Assembly: GCA_023436525.1 (NCBI GenBank)
Contig: JAEZIW010000031.1
Span: forward strand, 1 to 23,805
Length of the DNA: 23,805 nt
Origin: Bacillota bacterium
Lineage (GTDB): Bacteria > Bacillota > Clostridia > Christensenellales > SZUA-584
Direction of reading: 5' to 3'
Shown here: positions 7,372-14,188 of the stretch, one piece after another
Numbering within the stretch: position 1 is the first letter of the stretch
Layout of the letters: each line of letters opens with the position of its first letter
Notes under the pieces: generated by a model
What the model saw: only the letters and a program-made list of their open reading frames with translations
The model's database searches: none
What the model was told of the DNA's origin: nothing
Position numbers and translations under genes: made by a program

Positions 7372-7437
7372 CGTCATCGCACTTAAAAGTCAGCAATACC
7401 TTTGCGCATTCAATATTTAATAATGAGGTAACCAACC

Positions 7438-8061
7438 ATGAAAATCACCGACAATGTCCACATGCTGGACGGCACTCATTTCAGCCATGTTTTTCTCGTT
7501 TTCACACCTGAGCCGGTGCTGATTGACACCGGGATGCCGTTTCAGCGTAAAAACGTGCTGCGCGCACTAAACGCCTTGGGCGTGAAACTCACCGACATCA
7601 AGCACATTCTCTTCACACACCACGATGTTGACCACATCGGCAGCGCGGTGCATCTGCAGCGTCTGACCGGCGCGGCGCTCTGGGCCTCTGCCGACGATAT
7701 TCCGTACATCACCGGCGAAACGCCGCGCTACGGCTTCAAAAAGTATATCGGCAAGCTGCAGCGACACAAACCAACTGATATCCGCGCGTTTGAAAACAAC
7801 ACAATCTGCGGCATACAGGTGATTCCCACACCCGGCCATACACCGGGGCATGTTTGCTTCCTGTTCGACGGCGTGCTGTTCGCGGGCGATCTGTTCGAAA
7901 ACAAAAAAAAGGGGCTGATCCCCTACCCCGCCCCGTGGAACTGGAACGACGATATGATGAGCGAAGCGGTGAAAAAAGCCGCCGCACTCGATTTTAAGTG
8001 GCTGTGCCCCGCCCACGGCAAACCGATTCAGCGTACCGGGCAGGCGTTAGTGAACGGCTAG
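7438..8061 (+). CDS. Metallo-beta-lactamase-fold hydrolase
   Basis: The protein has 207 residues. Metal ligands are visible in order: THHDVDH (H61, D63, D65, H66; the HxDxDH variant), PGHTPGH (H134), AGD (D151) and PAHG (H193). The fold hydrolyses esters, thioesters or phosphodiesters with two metal ions; nothing here fixes the substrate. It is the length of small cytoplasmic glyoxalase II-like members, and there is no signal peptide. GAGG lies 9 bases before the ATG. The stop codon shares bases with that of the convergent HAD gene (CTAG at 8058-8061), and no terminator separates them. Confidence 0.88.
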   Translation: MKITDNVHMLDGTHFSHVFLVFTPEPVLIDTGMPFQRKNVLRALNALGVKLTDIKHILFTHHDVDHIGSAVHLQRLTGAALWASADDIPYITGETPRYGFKKYIGKLQRHKPTDIRAFENNTICGIQVIPTPGHTPGHVCFLFDGVLFAGDLFENKKKGLIPYPAPWNWNDDMMSEAVKKAAALDFKWLCPAHGKPIQRTGQALVNG

Positions 8062-8732
8062 CAGGTCAGCACGCGCCAGCCGATGCTCATGGCATGGGTT
8101 TTCAGCTCCGGCTCCGGGTTCACGGTGACAGGCGTGCCCACGAGCTGCAATATCGATAAATCAGACAGGCTGTCGGCATAGGCCGTGCTTGCCTGCCAGT
8201 CCATATCCGCGCCTTTGAATTTGCCGCGCAGATGCGTCGCCTTATCATCGCCGCAGACGATATCGAGCGGCTGCGACACGTCCACGCGCCCGTTCTTGTA
8301 ATGCAGCGCCGTGCCGATAATCGTATCGAAGCCGAGCGACGCACCCACAAAATCCATCAGTCTCTGATACCCGCCCGACAGCAGCACGGTATGAAAGCCC
8401 TGCTGCTGTGTTTTTTTCATCTCGCTGACCACAGCTTCGTTGAGCTGCGGCAGTATCAGCGCTGCGCAGCGTTCAAAGAACGCATCGACCTCATCCTTTC
8501 TCATGCCGCGAAATATCGGTGTGAACAGGTCCATCGCCCTGCGGCGCACATACTCGCGCGAATCGCCTTTGTAAAGCCCCAGCTTGTAGCGCACGAACAT
8601 GCCGCCCACCGAGGCACACGTGCGGATAAAACGCCGCCGCCCCATGTGCTGCTTGCTCCACTGTTTTAGCAGAAACGGCAGCGTGTCCTTCGGGAACAGC
8701 GTGCCGTCAAAATCGAACACCGCGAGCTTCAT
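8058..8732 (-). CDS. HAD-superfamily phosphatase (IB type, SerB-like fold)
   Basis: The protein has 224 residues with all four HAD motifs: FDFDGT (D7 nucleophile, D9), LLSGGYQ (S119), a lysine near GDDKATHL (K164) and YADSLSDLSIL (D187, D191). The helical cap between motifs I and II is that of the IB subclass, which includes phosphoserine phosphatase and related small-molecule phosphatases; the substrate is not evident. It begins 8 bases after tex, and its ribosome binding site AAGGAGG overlaps the tex stop codon, so the two are translated together. Confidence 0.85.
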   Translation of the reverse strand: MKLAVFDFDGTLFPKDTLPFLLKQWSKQHMGRRRFIRTCASVGGMFVRYKLGLYKGDSREYVRRRAMDLFTPIFRGMRKDEVDAFFERCAALILPQLNEAVVSEMKKTQQQGFHTVLLSGGYQRLMDFVGASLGFDTIIGTALHYKNGRVDVSQPLDIVCGDDKATHLRGKFKGADMDWQASTAYADSLSDLSILQLVGTPVTVNPEPELKTHAMSIGWRVLTC

Positions 8733-8740
8733 AGTCCTCC

Positions 8741-10897
8741 TTAGTTTAACGAATTGCCTATATTTTTCATCGTCAGCGCGATGCGTTTTTTACCCACATC
8801 CACGCTCAGCACACGTACCTTGACGATATCGCCCGTTTTCACCACATCCATCGGATGCTTCACGAATCTGTCGGCGATCTGGCTGATGTGCACCAAACCG
8901 TCCTGATGCACGCCGATATCCACAAACGCGCCGAAATCAATCACGTTGCGCACGGTGCCGGTTAACACCATGCCTTCCTTCAGGTCCTCAAGGTGCATCA
9001 CGTCGGAGCGGAACACGGGCTGTTCAAACGCGTCACGCGGGTCGCGTCCCGGCTTTTTCAGTTCTTCGAGTATATCCTTGAGCGTCGGGATACCGATGCC
9101 GACCGCGCTTGCGAGTGCGTTCACGTTCCACCCGCTTATCTGCGCGCGCAGCGGCTCCAGATCCTTCTCCTGCTTCACTTTTACGCCCTGAGTCTCAAAT
9201 AGGCGCGTCACCGCGTCGTAAGACTCGGGATGAATCGCCGTGGTATCAAGTATGTTCGCCGCGCCGGGGATGCGCAGAAAGCCCGCGCACTGCTCAAACG
9301 CCTTGCCGCCAAGCCCCTTCACCTTCTTCAGCTGCGCACGGCTTTTAAATTGGCCGCCCGTTTCGCGCATCTCCACGATGTTCTTCGCGACGGCGGGCGA
9401 TATGCCCGATATGTATTTGAGCAGCGACGGCGATGCCGTATTTAAATCGACACCCACCGCGTTGACACAGTCTTCCACCACGCCGCCGAGCATTTCCGCG
9501 AGGCGCTTTTGGTTCACATCGTGCTGGTATTGCCCCACGCCGATGGCCTTGGGGTCTATCTTCACCAGCTCCGCCAGAGGGTCCTGCAGGCGCCGCGCGA
9601 TGGAGACCGCGCTACGAAGCGCCACATCGAACTCGGGGAATTCTTCGGTGCCGAGCGCCGACGCGGAATAAACCGACGCGCCCGCTTCGCTGACCACAAG
9701 ATAGTAGACCTGCCTCGGCAGCGTTTTAATAAGCTCCGCAACCACAGCTTCGGTCTCCTTGCTGGCGGTGCCGTTGCCGATCGCGATGATATCCACATTG
9801 TGCTTGTCTATCAGCCTCTTCAAATAATCCTTGGCTTTGACGGTGTCGTGATGTTCGAGCGTCATGTAGACAACGCCCGTTTCGAGCACCTTGCCCGTGG
9901 CATCCACCACGGCCACCTTGTTGCCTGTTCGAAAGCCGGGATCCAGCGCGAGCACCGTTTTGCCGTGGACGGGCGGCTGAAGAAGCAGGTTTTTTAAGTT
10001 TTCTCCGAACACGCGTATCGCCTGTTCTTCGGCGGTTTCAGTCAGCTCATTGCGTATCTCGCGCTCGATAGACGGGAAGATGAGCCGCTTGTAAGCGTCT
10101 TCAATGGCCGATTGCAGATACGCGCTCTGCCAGCGCGGCGCAAATATGACGCGGTGCATCAGCGCCACGGCGTCCTGCTCTTCCGCGTCGAGCTTAACGC
10201 TCAATATCTTTTCCTTCTCGCCGCGGTTTAATGCGAGCACGCGGTGCGGCACGAGCTTATTCACCGGTTCTTTGAAATCGTAGTACATATCGTAGACGGA
10301 GCTTTCCTTGGTTTGCGCTTTACTGATGGCTTCGCCGTTGCGGCGCACGAACTCACGCAGCTTGCCGCGCAGATCCGCATCGTCGGAGATCATCTCCGCG
10401 ATGATATCGAGCGCGCCTGCCACCGCGTCTTGCGCCGAGGCCACGTCTTTTTCTTCGCTGATATAGTCTTGCGCCAGGGCGAGCACGTCCGCGTCGCTTG
10501 TTTGCTGCTGCCAGATGATATCGGCCAGCGGCTCAAGACCCTTTTCCTTGGCAATGGTGGCGCGGGTGCGGCGTTTGGGGCGGTATGGGCGGTAGATATC
10601 GTCTATTTCGGTGACGCTTTGCGCCGCGTTGATTTTGGCGCGGAGGTCTTCGGTCAGCTTGCCTTGCTCGTCGATGAGGCGAATCACCTCCTCTTTGCGT
10701 TCTTCGAGCTTGCGCAAATAGGCCAGTCTGTCGGCGAGGTCACGCAGCTGTTCGTCGGTTAAAGAGCCGGTGACTTCTTTGCGGTAGCGCGCAATGAAGG
10801 GGACGGTGTTGCCTTCGTCGATGAGCGCGATGGTGCTTTTAACCTGTTCTTCTCTGATGCCGAGTTCTTTGGCGATTTGGCTGGCAATGCTGATCAT
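8741..10897 (-). CDS. tex: Tex-family RNA-binding transcription accessory protein
   Basis: The protein has 718 residues from ATG 10897, preceded by AAGGAG; the reading frame extends further up, but those codons lie in the promoter. Layout is that of Tex: N-terminal helical region starting MISIASQIAKELGI with VPFIARYRKEVTG, a YqgF/RNase H-like domain (about 325-425, LALDPGFRTGNKVAVVDATG), helix-hairpin-helix repeats (about 490-560, VGVDLNTASPSLLKYISG) and a C-terminal S1 RNA-binding domain (about 640-710, GTVRNVIDFGAFVDIGVHQDGLVHIS). Tex is a conserved cytoplasmic nucleic-acid-binding protein linked to transcription. It is cotranscribed with the HAD gene. Confidence 0.95.
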   Translation of the reverse strand: MISIASQIAKELGIREEQVKSTIALIDEGNTVPFIARYRKEVTGSLTDEQLRDLADRLAYLRKLEERKEEVIRLIDEQGKLTEDLRAKINAAQSVTEIDDIYRPYRPKRRTRATIAKEKGLEPLADIIWQQQTSDADVLALAQDYISEEKDVASAQDAVAGALDIIAEMISDDADLRGKLREFVRRNGEAISKAQTKESSVYDMYYDFKEPVNKLVPHRVLALNRGEKEKILSVKLDAEEQDAVALMHRVIFAPRWQSAYLQSAIEDAYKRLIFPSIEREIRNELTETAEEQAIRVFGENLKNLLLQPPVHGKTVLALDPGFRTGNKVAVVDATGKVLETGVVYMTLEHHDTVKAKDYLKRLIDKHNVDIIAIGNGTASKETEAVVAELIKTLPRQVYYLVVSEAGASVYSASALGTEEFPEFDVALRSAVSIARRLQDPLAELVKIDPKAIGVGQYQHDVNQKRLAEMLGGVVEDCVNAVGVDLNTASPSLLKYISGISPAVAKNIVEMRETGGQFKSRAQLKKVKGLGGKAFEQCAGFLRIPGAANILDTTAIHPESYDAVTRLFETQGVKVKQEKDLEPLRAQISGWNVNALASAVGIGIPTLKDILEELKKPGRDPRDAFEQPVFRSDVMHLEDLKEGMVLTGTVRNVIDFGAFVDIGVHQDGLVHISQIADRFVKHPMDVVKTGDIVKVRVLSVDVGKKRIALTMKNIGNSLN

Positions 10898-10934
10898 GAA
10901 ATGGCTCCTTGCTGTCTTTTTTTCGATAAAAAAA

Positions 10935-10964
10935 ATTATAGCATTGGGGCGAGGTGAGGCGCAA
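10935..10964 (-). promoter_or_regulatory. SigA extended -10 promoter of tex
   Basis: On the minus strand TGCTATAAT gives a perfect -10 (10940-10935) with the extended TGN motif. A weak -35, TTGCGC (10964-10959), is 18 bases upstream. The start codon follows about 37 bases after the -10. Confidence 0.65.
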
Positions 10965-11066
10965 GGAGAAAGATAGGATATGGAGGGATGAGAAACTGAA
11001 TTTGTGTTCAAACCTCAATCATTAAAAAAACTGCGTTTTACTCTTAACCTAATCAGCGTTTTATTA

Positions 11067-12179
11067 TTAATTATCCGCCTTTTTTAGTACGATCTTACAA
11101 TGGTCGTTATCCTTTATATCAACACCTGTTTGAAAAGTTGCACTTTTCAACTTAACTGCATAATCAAAATCAATTATTAAATTCTTCTCTTCAATGGGTT
11201 TCGCATTATTACGAACACCAATCGGCATTAATAAAAATTCCGATCCGTTATCCACATAATGTTTGAACATATCTCTGTTTTGCGAACCATTACATTCATC
11301 CATCCATTGATATCTGCATATTATGGCTAATAACATTTCTTCTCGCGTTATACCAACTTCATTGGCTCTACGAATAGTTTCATCTATATTTGGACCTATG
11401 TGTACAAAATAGCCTTTTCCATAATTTCGTTCTGGATCAGAATATACCCAACAGTCCTTGGGAAAAGGCGGAATAATAAAATCTATTTTTAGAAATTCAT
11501 CTGCAAATGATTTATTAGAATTCTTCTTCCATTCTGAAAAGATGGATTTAGCTGCTGAATATCTTTTTCTAAAGAGTATTCCCAATACTGGGCAATGATC
11601 TGGAGAAAATAAATAAAGCATGCCCCTCCAACCTGCAGCGTTCCACTTATCCAAATCAATGGGGGATGATAGAAACATTGTCTTTCTTTCTTTTTCTGGG
11701 AGAGGTCTTAATTTACCAAGTGGTGGTTTTTGTCTTTGAGTTACACCACGCAAGCGCCAATACAACTTATCATAACCGTCATTGTTTCCTATATTGTAAT
11801 ATGTTGAAGACTTAATGGGCGTGAGGATATATTGAGCTTCATCTTCAGTAAAAAAGACAGGGATGAATTTTGTATTCTCAGAACTCGCATCATAAATATG
11901 TTGATAAGCAATATTAACTTCCCATGATATTCCTTTACCTTTTTTATCCGAATAACACTTATCATAATACGATTTACTGGCTATAACCAAAACAAAATCT
12001 GCTACTTTAATTTGATTTTCCATCCACCGAGGCCAACCTTCAGGCGGAGCTTCTTCATATAAGTCTACATTTGCATCAATACCATCAGACCGAAGTTTAT
12101 TAGCAAAACTCAATACTTTGTCTTCATAGCTAGTATTTTGATGACTATATGATATAAAAACTTTCGGATTATTTGGCAT
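11067..12179 (-). CDS. SEFIR-domain protein with an unassigned C-terminal domain
   Basis: The protein has 370 residues from ATG 12179: GGAG is 9 bases upstream, and longer in-frame starts fall in the leader or at the -10 box. Residues about 5-150 form a SEFIR (TIR-like) domain: KVFISYSHQN strand, NVDLYEEAPPEGWPRWM, VLVIASKSYYD, ISWEVNIAYQHIY and FIPVFFTED. In bacteria SEFIR/TIR domains occur in signalling and phage-defence proteins. Residues about 165-345 form a second domain that I do not recognise, with WRGMLYLFSPDHCPVLGILF, FIIPPFP and GYFVHIGPNIDE motifs; it could be the sensor or effector half. There is no membrane segment. The gene is AT-rich (21 G/C in 60 at 11101-11160) beside the GC-rich tex, which suggests transfer. 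No NLR, helicase or nuclease partner adjoins it, so a defence role is only inference. Confidence 0.8.
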   Translation of the reverse strand: MPNNPKVFISYSHQNTSYEDKVLSFANKLRSDGIDANVDLYEEAPPEGWPRWMENQIKVADFVLVIASKSYYDKCYSDKKGKGISWEVNIAYQHIYDASSENTKFIPVFFTEDEAQYILTPIKSSTYYNIGNNDGYDKLYWRLRGVTQRQKPPLGKLRPLPEKERKTMFLSSPIDLDKWNAAGWRGMLYLFSPDHCPVLGILFRKRYSAAKSIFSEWKKNSNKSFADEFLKIDFIIPPFPKDCWVYSDPERNYGKGYFVHIGPNIDETIRRANEVGITREEMLLAIICRYQWMDECNGSQNRDMFKHYVDNGSEFLLMPIGVRNNAKPIEEKNLIIDFDYAVKLKSATFQTGVDIKDNDHCKIVLKKADN

Positions 12180-12219
12180 AGGATACATCTCCAATTGGAT
12201 ACAATTTCTTATTGGAATC

Positions 12220-12248
12220 ATCATATCAAATCCTACACATTAATTCAA
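12220..12248 (-). promoter_or_regulatory. SigA promoter of the SEFIR gene
   Basis: On the minus strand TTGAAT (12248-12243) and TATGAT (12225-12220) lie 17 bases apart, with an extended -10 TG. Transcription would start near 12213, giving a leader of about 33 bases; this excludes the longer ORF start at 12224. The spacer carries GTGTAG, shared with the promoter at 12896-12924. Confidence 0.7.
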
Positions 12249-12293
12249 ATTATCCCCTTATCCGACATAAAAAAGACAGCCAAGTGCTTAACT

Positions 12294-12336
12294 ATGGGAT
12301 TCCTCCACTCGCTGCCGCTCAGTCGGAATGACACAA
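12294..12336. repeat. Dispersed repeat R1
   Basis: It reads ATGGGATTCCTCCACTCGCT, then CGCTCAGTCGGAATGACAC and AAG. The same unit recurs at 12974-13018 and 13024-13079. The sequence style matches common dispersed intergenic repeats of Bacillota. It lies upstream of the SEFIR promoter. Confidence 0.8.
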
Positions 12337-12347
12337 GCCACCGACAC

Positions 12348-12371
12348 AAAAAAGGCAGCATTTCTGCTGCC
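12348..12371 (-). terminator. Rho-independent terminator of the methyltransferase-like gene
   Basis: On the minus strand GGCAGCA, a GAAA tetraloop, TGCTGCC (12371-12354), then T6 (12353-12348). It starts 23 bases after the stop of the gene at 12394. Confidence 0.88.
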
Positions 12372-12393
12372 TTCCAGTCGAGAATGAATACCT

Positions 12394-12852
12394 CTACAGA
12401 AACGGAATCAGTATCGTCTTCTCATATTCCGTATACGCCTGCCCGAACGTCTCCTTAAGCACCCTGTGCTCCTTGCGCGTAAACACCTTATAGGCGATAA
12501 ATGCCGGAACCACCGTGCTCAGACCCAGCCACGAATTCAATATCAGCATAATACCGGGCAGCATCAAGAAAATCTGCGAGATATACATTGGGTTTCGCAC
12601 AATATGATACAGCCCTGTTGTCGCCAGCCTGCCCTCACTGCGCGCGCGCATCATGGCAGACATTGCGATGATGTCGGCAATCAGCCCGACCGTGAACAGG
12701 ATAGCGCCAACCGCATTCAAAAGGATACTGTTCTCCATTGTAATACGGAACATAGGCGCGAGCTTTTGATCGACGATCAGCGCCGCGAAAAGATAGATGA
12801 GTGTAACGATAAGGATTTTAACGCCTGCGCAGCCTTTGATGCGATTTCCCAT
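12394..12852 (-). CDS. Isoprenylcysteine carboxyl methyltransferase-like (ICMT/PEMT) membrane protein
   Basis: The protein has 152 residues from ATG 12852, with GGAG 9 bases upstream. About four hydrophobic segments are visible (near 11-27, 43-66, 91-106, 108-122). The family signature TTGLYHIVRNPMYISQ (78-93) and the ending FGQAYTEYEKTILIPFL match bacterial membrane methyltransferases that use S-adenosylmethionine. Bacteria rarely have prenylated CaaX proteins, so the real substrate is probably a lipid or small molecule and cannot be told here. The frame extends 24 codons upstream without a ribosome binding site and into the promoter region. Confidence 0.85.
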   Translation of the reverse strand: MGNRIKGCAGVKILIVTLIYLFAALIVDQKLAPMFRITMENSILLNAVGAILFTVGLIADIIAMSAMMRARSEGRLATTGLYHIVRNPMYISQIFLMLPGIMLILNSWLGLSTVVPAFIAYKVFTRKEHRVLKETFGQAYTEYEKTILIPFL

Positions 12853-12895
12853 GATAAATATCTCCGTTATTATAGTAATAGAATCAAACAAGTGA

Positions 12896-12924
12896 ATTAT
12901 ATCTAATTCTACACAATATTTCAA
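12896..12924 (-). promoter_or_regulatory. SigA promoter of the ICMT-like gene
   Basis: On the minus strand TTGAAA (12924-12919), a 17-base spacer and a perfect TATAAT (12901-12896). About 23 of 29 positions agree with the SEFIR promoter, including GTGTAG at the same place in the spacer. Confidence 0.75.
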
Positions 12925-12973
12925 TAAATGTCCTTCTACGACATAAAAAACGAGTTGGGTATTCTCATTAACC

Positions 12974-13018
12974 CATGGGATTCCTCCATTCGCTAACGCT
13001 CAGTCGGAATGACACAAG
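12974..13018. repeat. Dispersed repeat R2
   Basis: It carries CATGGGATTCCTCC followed by CGCTAACGCTCAGTCGG and AATGACACAAG, nearly identical to R1 and in the same orientation. It lies upstream of the ICMT-like gene's promoter, as R1 does for the SEFIR gene. Confidence 0.8.
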
Positions 13019-13023
13019 TGAGG

Positions 13024-13079
13024 CATGGGATTCCATTCCACTGCGTCGTCCACTCGCTAACGCTCAGTCGGAATGACAC
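13024..13079. repeat. Dispersed repeat R3, with a short internal insertion
   Basis: It starts CATGGGATTCC, has extra bases (ATTCCACTGCGTCG) not found in R1 or R2, and then returns to CGCTAACGCTCAGTCGG and AATGACAC. It is in direct tandem with R2, five bases away. Confidence 0.75.
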
Positions 13080-13096
13080 TAGAGACAGAAATAAGA

Positions 13097-13110
13097 CAGC
13101 ATTTTTGCTG
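13097..13110 (-). terminator. Weak CAGCA/TGCTG hairpin
   Basis: CAGCA (13097-13101) and TGCTG (13106-13110) flank a four-base loop; on the minus strand TCTTATTTCT follows, which is only partly T-rich. It resembles the other hairpins of this type in the window and may end transcripts from the small minus-strand ORF. Confidence 0.35.
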
Positions 13111-13130
13111 CCCTTCAGGTGTACAAAAAG

Positions 13131-13230
13131 TGACGGTTCCCGTCATTCTGAGGACGGTTTTTAACCGGACGACTACGAAGTGGATAAGAATCTGGCCTAA
13201 TTGGATTCTGCTTCACAGATTCTATTCGTT
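13131..13230. repeat. Degenerate dispersed repeat of the CCGTCATTCTGAGG type
   Basis: CCGTCATTCTGAGGACGG, a CGGTT-TTT-AACCG hairpin (13155-13167) and later AGAATCT ... AGATTCT resemble a decayed hairpin-type intergenic repeat. No open frame or transposase is associated. Confidence 0.45.
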
Positions 13231-13260
13231 TTTTGCTCTCACACTCTCACGGACTCAGCA

Positions 13261-13407
13261 TCACACGCTTATCCGAATACCATCTGTTACAGTTTTCCAC
13301 GCCGCGCATACAATAATATCAGCCGGATTTTGTATACCCAATAATCCGTATGAATTGATTAATGCAAATTCATCAGCGCTATAAACATACAAACTGCGGT
13401 GCAGCAT
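13261..13407 (-). CDS. Doubtful 48-residue ORF
   Basis: The minus strand encodes MLHRSLYVYSADEFALINSY and continues to ...WKTVTDGIRISV before a TGA. The composition is protein-like, and a hairpin lies downstream at 13097-13110. There is no convincing ribosome binding site before the ATG, and the same frame stays open upstream into the leader of the divergent gene, so it may be a gene remnant. I recognise no family. Confidence 0.25.
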   Translation of the reverse strand: MLHRSLYVYSADEFALINSYGLLGIQNPADIIVCAAWKTVTDGIRISV

Positions 13408-13456
13408 TTTCAGCGCTTTTGAAAAAAGACTATCCAACCTGTTTTGGAGGTAAATA

Positions 13457-14029
13457 ATGAACCCGTATTACGAAGACTTATATAACCAATATATCGCACA
13501 ACGCGGCATGCCCCCCGGAATGCCGACGCCGATGGAGCCTATGGAGCCGGGGCTGCCGGTGCAGCCAGTGGTGCCGCCGGTGCCGACGCCGATGCCTGGG
13601 CCAAGACCCCCAAGGCCAAGGCCGCCCATGCCGGGGCCAAGACCACCGATGCCGGGGCCAAGACCCCCAAGGCCCCCTATGCCGGGGCCAAGACCCCCAA
13701 GGCCCCCTATGCCGGGGCCGAGACCGCCAAGACCAAGGCCGCCGATGCCGCCGCCAAGGCCAAGACCCCCAAGGCCAAGGCCGATACCGATACCTGTTCC
13801 AGTGCCGGTACCGCGACCGCTTCGCCCGCTCAACGTCTATCTTTGCAGATATTACAGCGCAACGGAAGATGTGAACTTTTGCCAATATACAGTGGCGTTT
13901 GGAGATCAGCCATTCCCCTTAAGCCCTGAGTGCAGCACATTTGTAGCGGGACCCTTTTATAGCATGCATGATGCCGACGCGTTTATCGAATCGTTTGGTG
14001 TCAGAAGAGGTCAGACTTTCATGTGCTAA
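13457..14029 (+). CDS. Proline-rich repeat protein with a C-terminal cysteine-containing domain
   Basis: The protein has 190 residues. GGAGG is 6 bases before the ATG, so it is well translated. Residues 1-18 are Tyr-rich (NPYYEDLYNQY), 19-124 are almost entirely Pro, Arg, Gly and Met in PMPGPRPPRP units, and 125-190 form a small folded-looking domain with four cysteines (130, 142, 159, 190), the last being the final residue. There is no signal peptide. The layout resembles spore coat or exosporium proteins of Bacillota, but I recognise no family. CATACAAA at 13386-13393 is one base off a SigE -10 box. The antisense strand reads as a Gly-rich ORF, which is a by-product of the repeats. Confidence 0.75.
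   Translation: MNPYYEDLYNQYIAQRGMPPGMPTPMEPMEPGLPVQPVVPPVPTPMPGPRPPRPRPPMPGPRPPMPGPRPPRPPMPGPRPPRPPMPGPRPPRPRPPMPPPRPRPPRPRPIPIPVPVPVPRPLRPLNVYLCRYYSATEDVNFCQYTVAFGDQPFPLSPECSTFVAGPFYSMHDADAFIESFGVRRGQTFMC
13651..13740 (+). repeat. 30-bp tandem repeat inside the proline-rich gene
   Basis: Two perfect 30-base copies (13651-13680 and 13681-13710) start GCCGGGGCCAAGACCCCC; a third, diverged copy is at 13711-13740. Each encodes a ten-residue PGPRPPRPPM-like unit. Shorter, diverged units extend to both sides (about 13590-13790). Perfect copies imply recent duplication and likely length variation between strains. Confidence 0.9.
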
Positions 14030-14092
14030 AGCACGTTTAACACGTCGCTCAAGCAAAATTGCATAAGCGGGCTGCCTGATGGCAACAGAAAA

Positions 14093-14120
14093 GCGCCGAA
14101 ATCGAGAGAATCGGCGCTTT
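14093..14120 (+). terminator. Terminator of the proline-rich gene
   Basis: GCGCCGA (14093-14099) and TCGGCGC (14111-14117) form the stem, followed by TTTTC. AAAA precedes the stem, so it could also work on the minus strand. Confidence 0.75.
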
Positions 14121-14151
14121 TCATGTAAGAAAGTTTACACCAGTACAAAAG

Positions 14152-14172
14152 AAAAAAACAGCATTTCTGCTG
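14152..14172 (-). terminator. Rho-independent terminator of the S66 peptidase gene
   Basis: On the minus strand CAGCA, a GAAA loop, TGCTG (14172-14159), then a run of T (14158-14152). It closes the long ABC/peptidase operon, 17 bases after the stop. Confidence 0.8.
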
Positions 14173-14188
14173 CCTTCTTATCTTCCCT

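Larger units (their letters stand above)
12925..13456. other. Gene-poor 532-base stretch filled with repeat remnants
   Basis: It holds a short segment shared with the upstream side of the SEFIR promoter (CGACATAAAAAA at 12939-12950), repeat copies R2 and R3, a small hairpin, a degenerate second repeat and one doubtful minus-strand ORF. No convincing plus-strand gene is present. Confidence 0.7.

Noticed and set aside
9240..9997. Long plus-strand ORFs within tex
   Set aside because: They are shadows of a GC-rich coding strand; tex has full family similarity along its length.
11011..11066. AAAACGC repeats after the SEFIR gene as a terminator
   Set aside because: The two ACGC-containing segments are direct, not inverted, repeats and cannot form the needed stem.
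13073..13384. 103-residue plus-strand ORF in the repeat region
   Set aside because: It runs through dispersed repeats and hairpins, has no ribosome binding site and its composition is not protein-like.
13590..13790. Tandem repeats considered as a CRISPR array
   Set aside because: The units are contiguous, in frame and lack unique spacers; they encode PGPRPPRP units.
13468..13833. Glycine-rich ORF antisense to the proline-rich gene
   Set aside because: It is the mirror of the GGNCCN repeats: proline codons read backwards give glycine. It has no ribosome binding site, while the sense gene has an excellent one.
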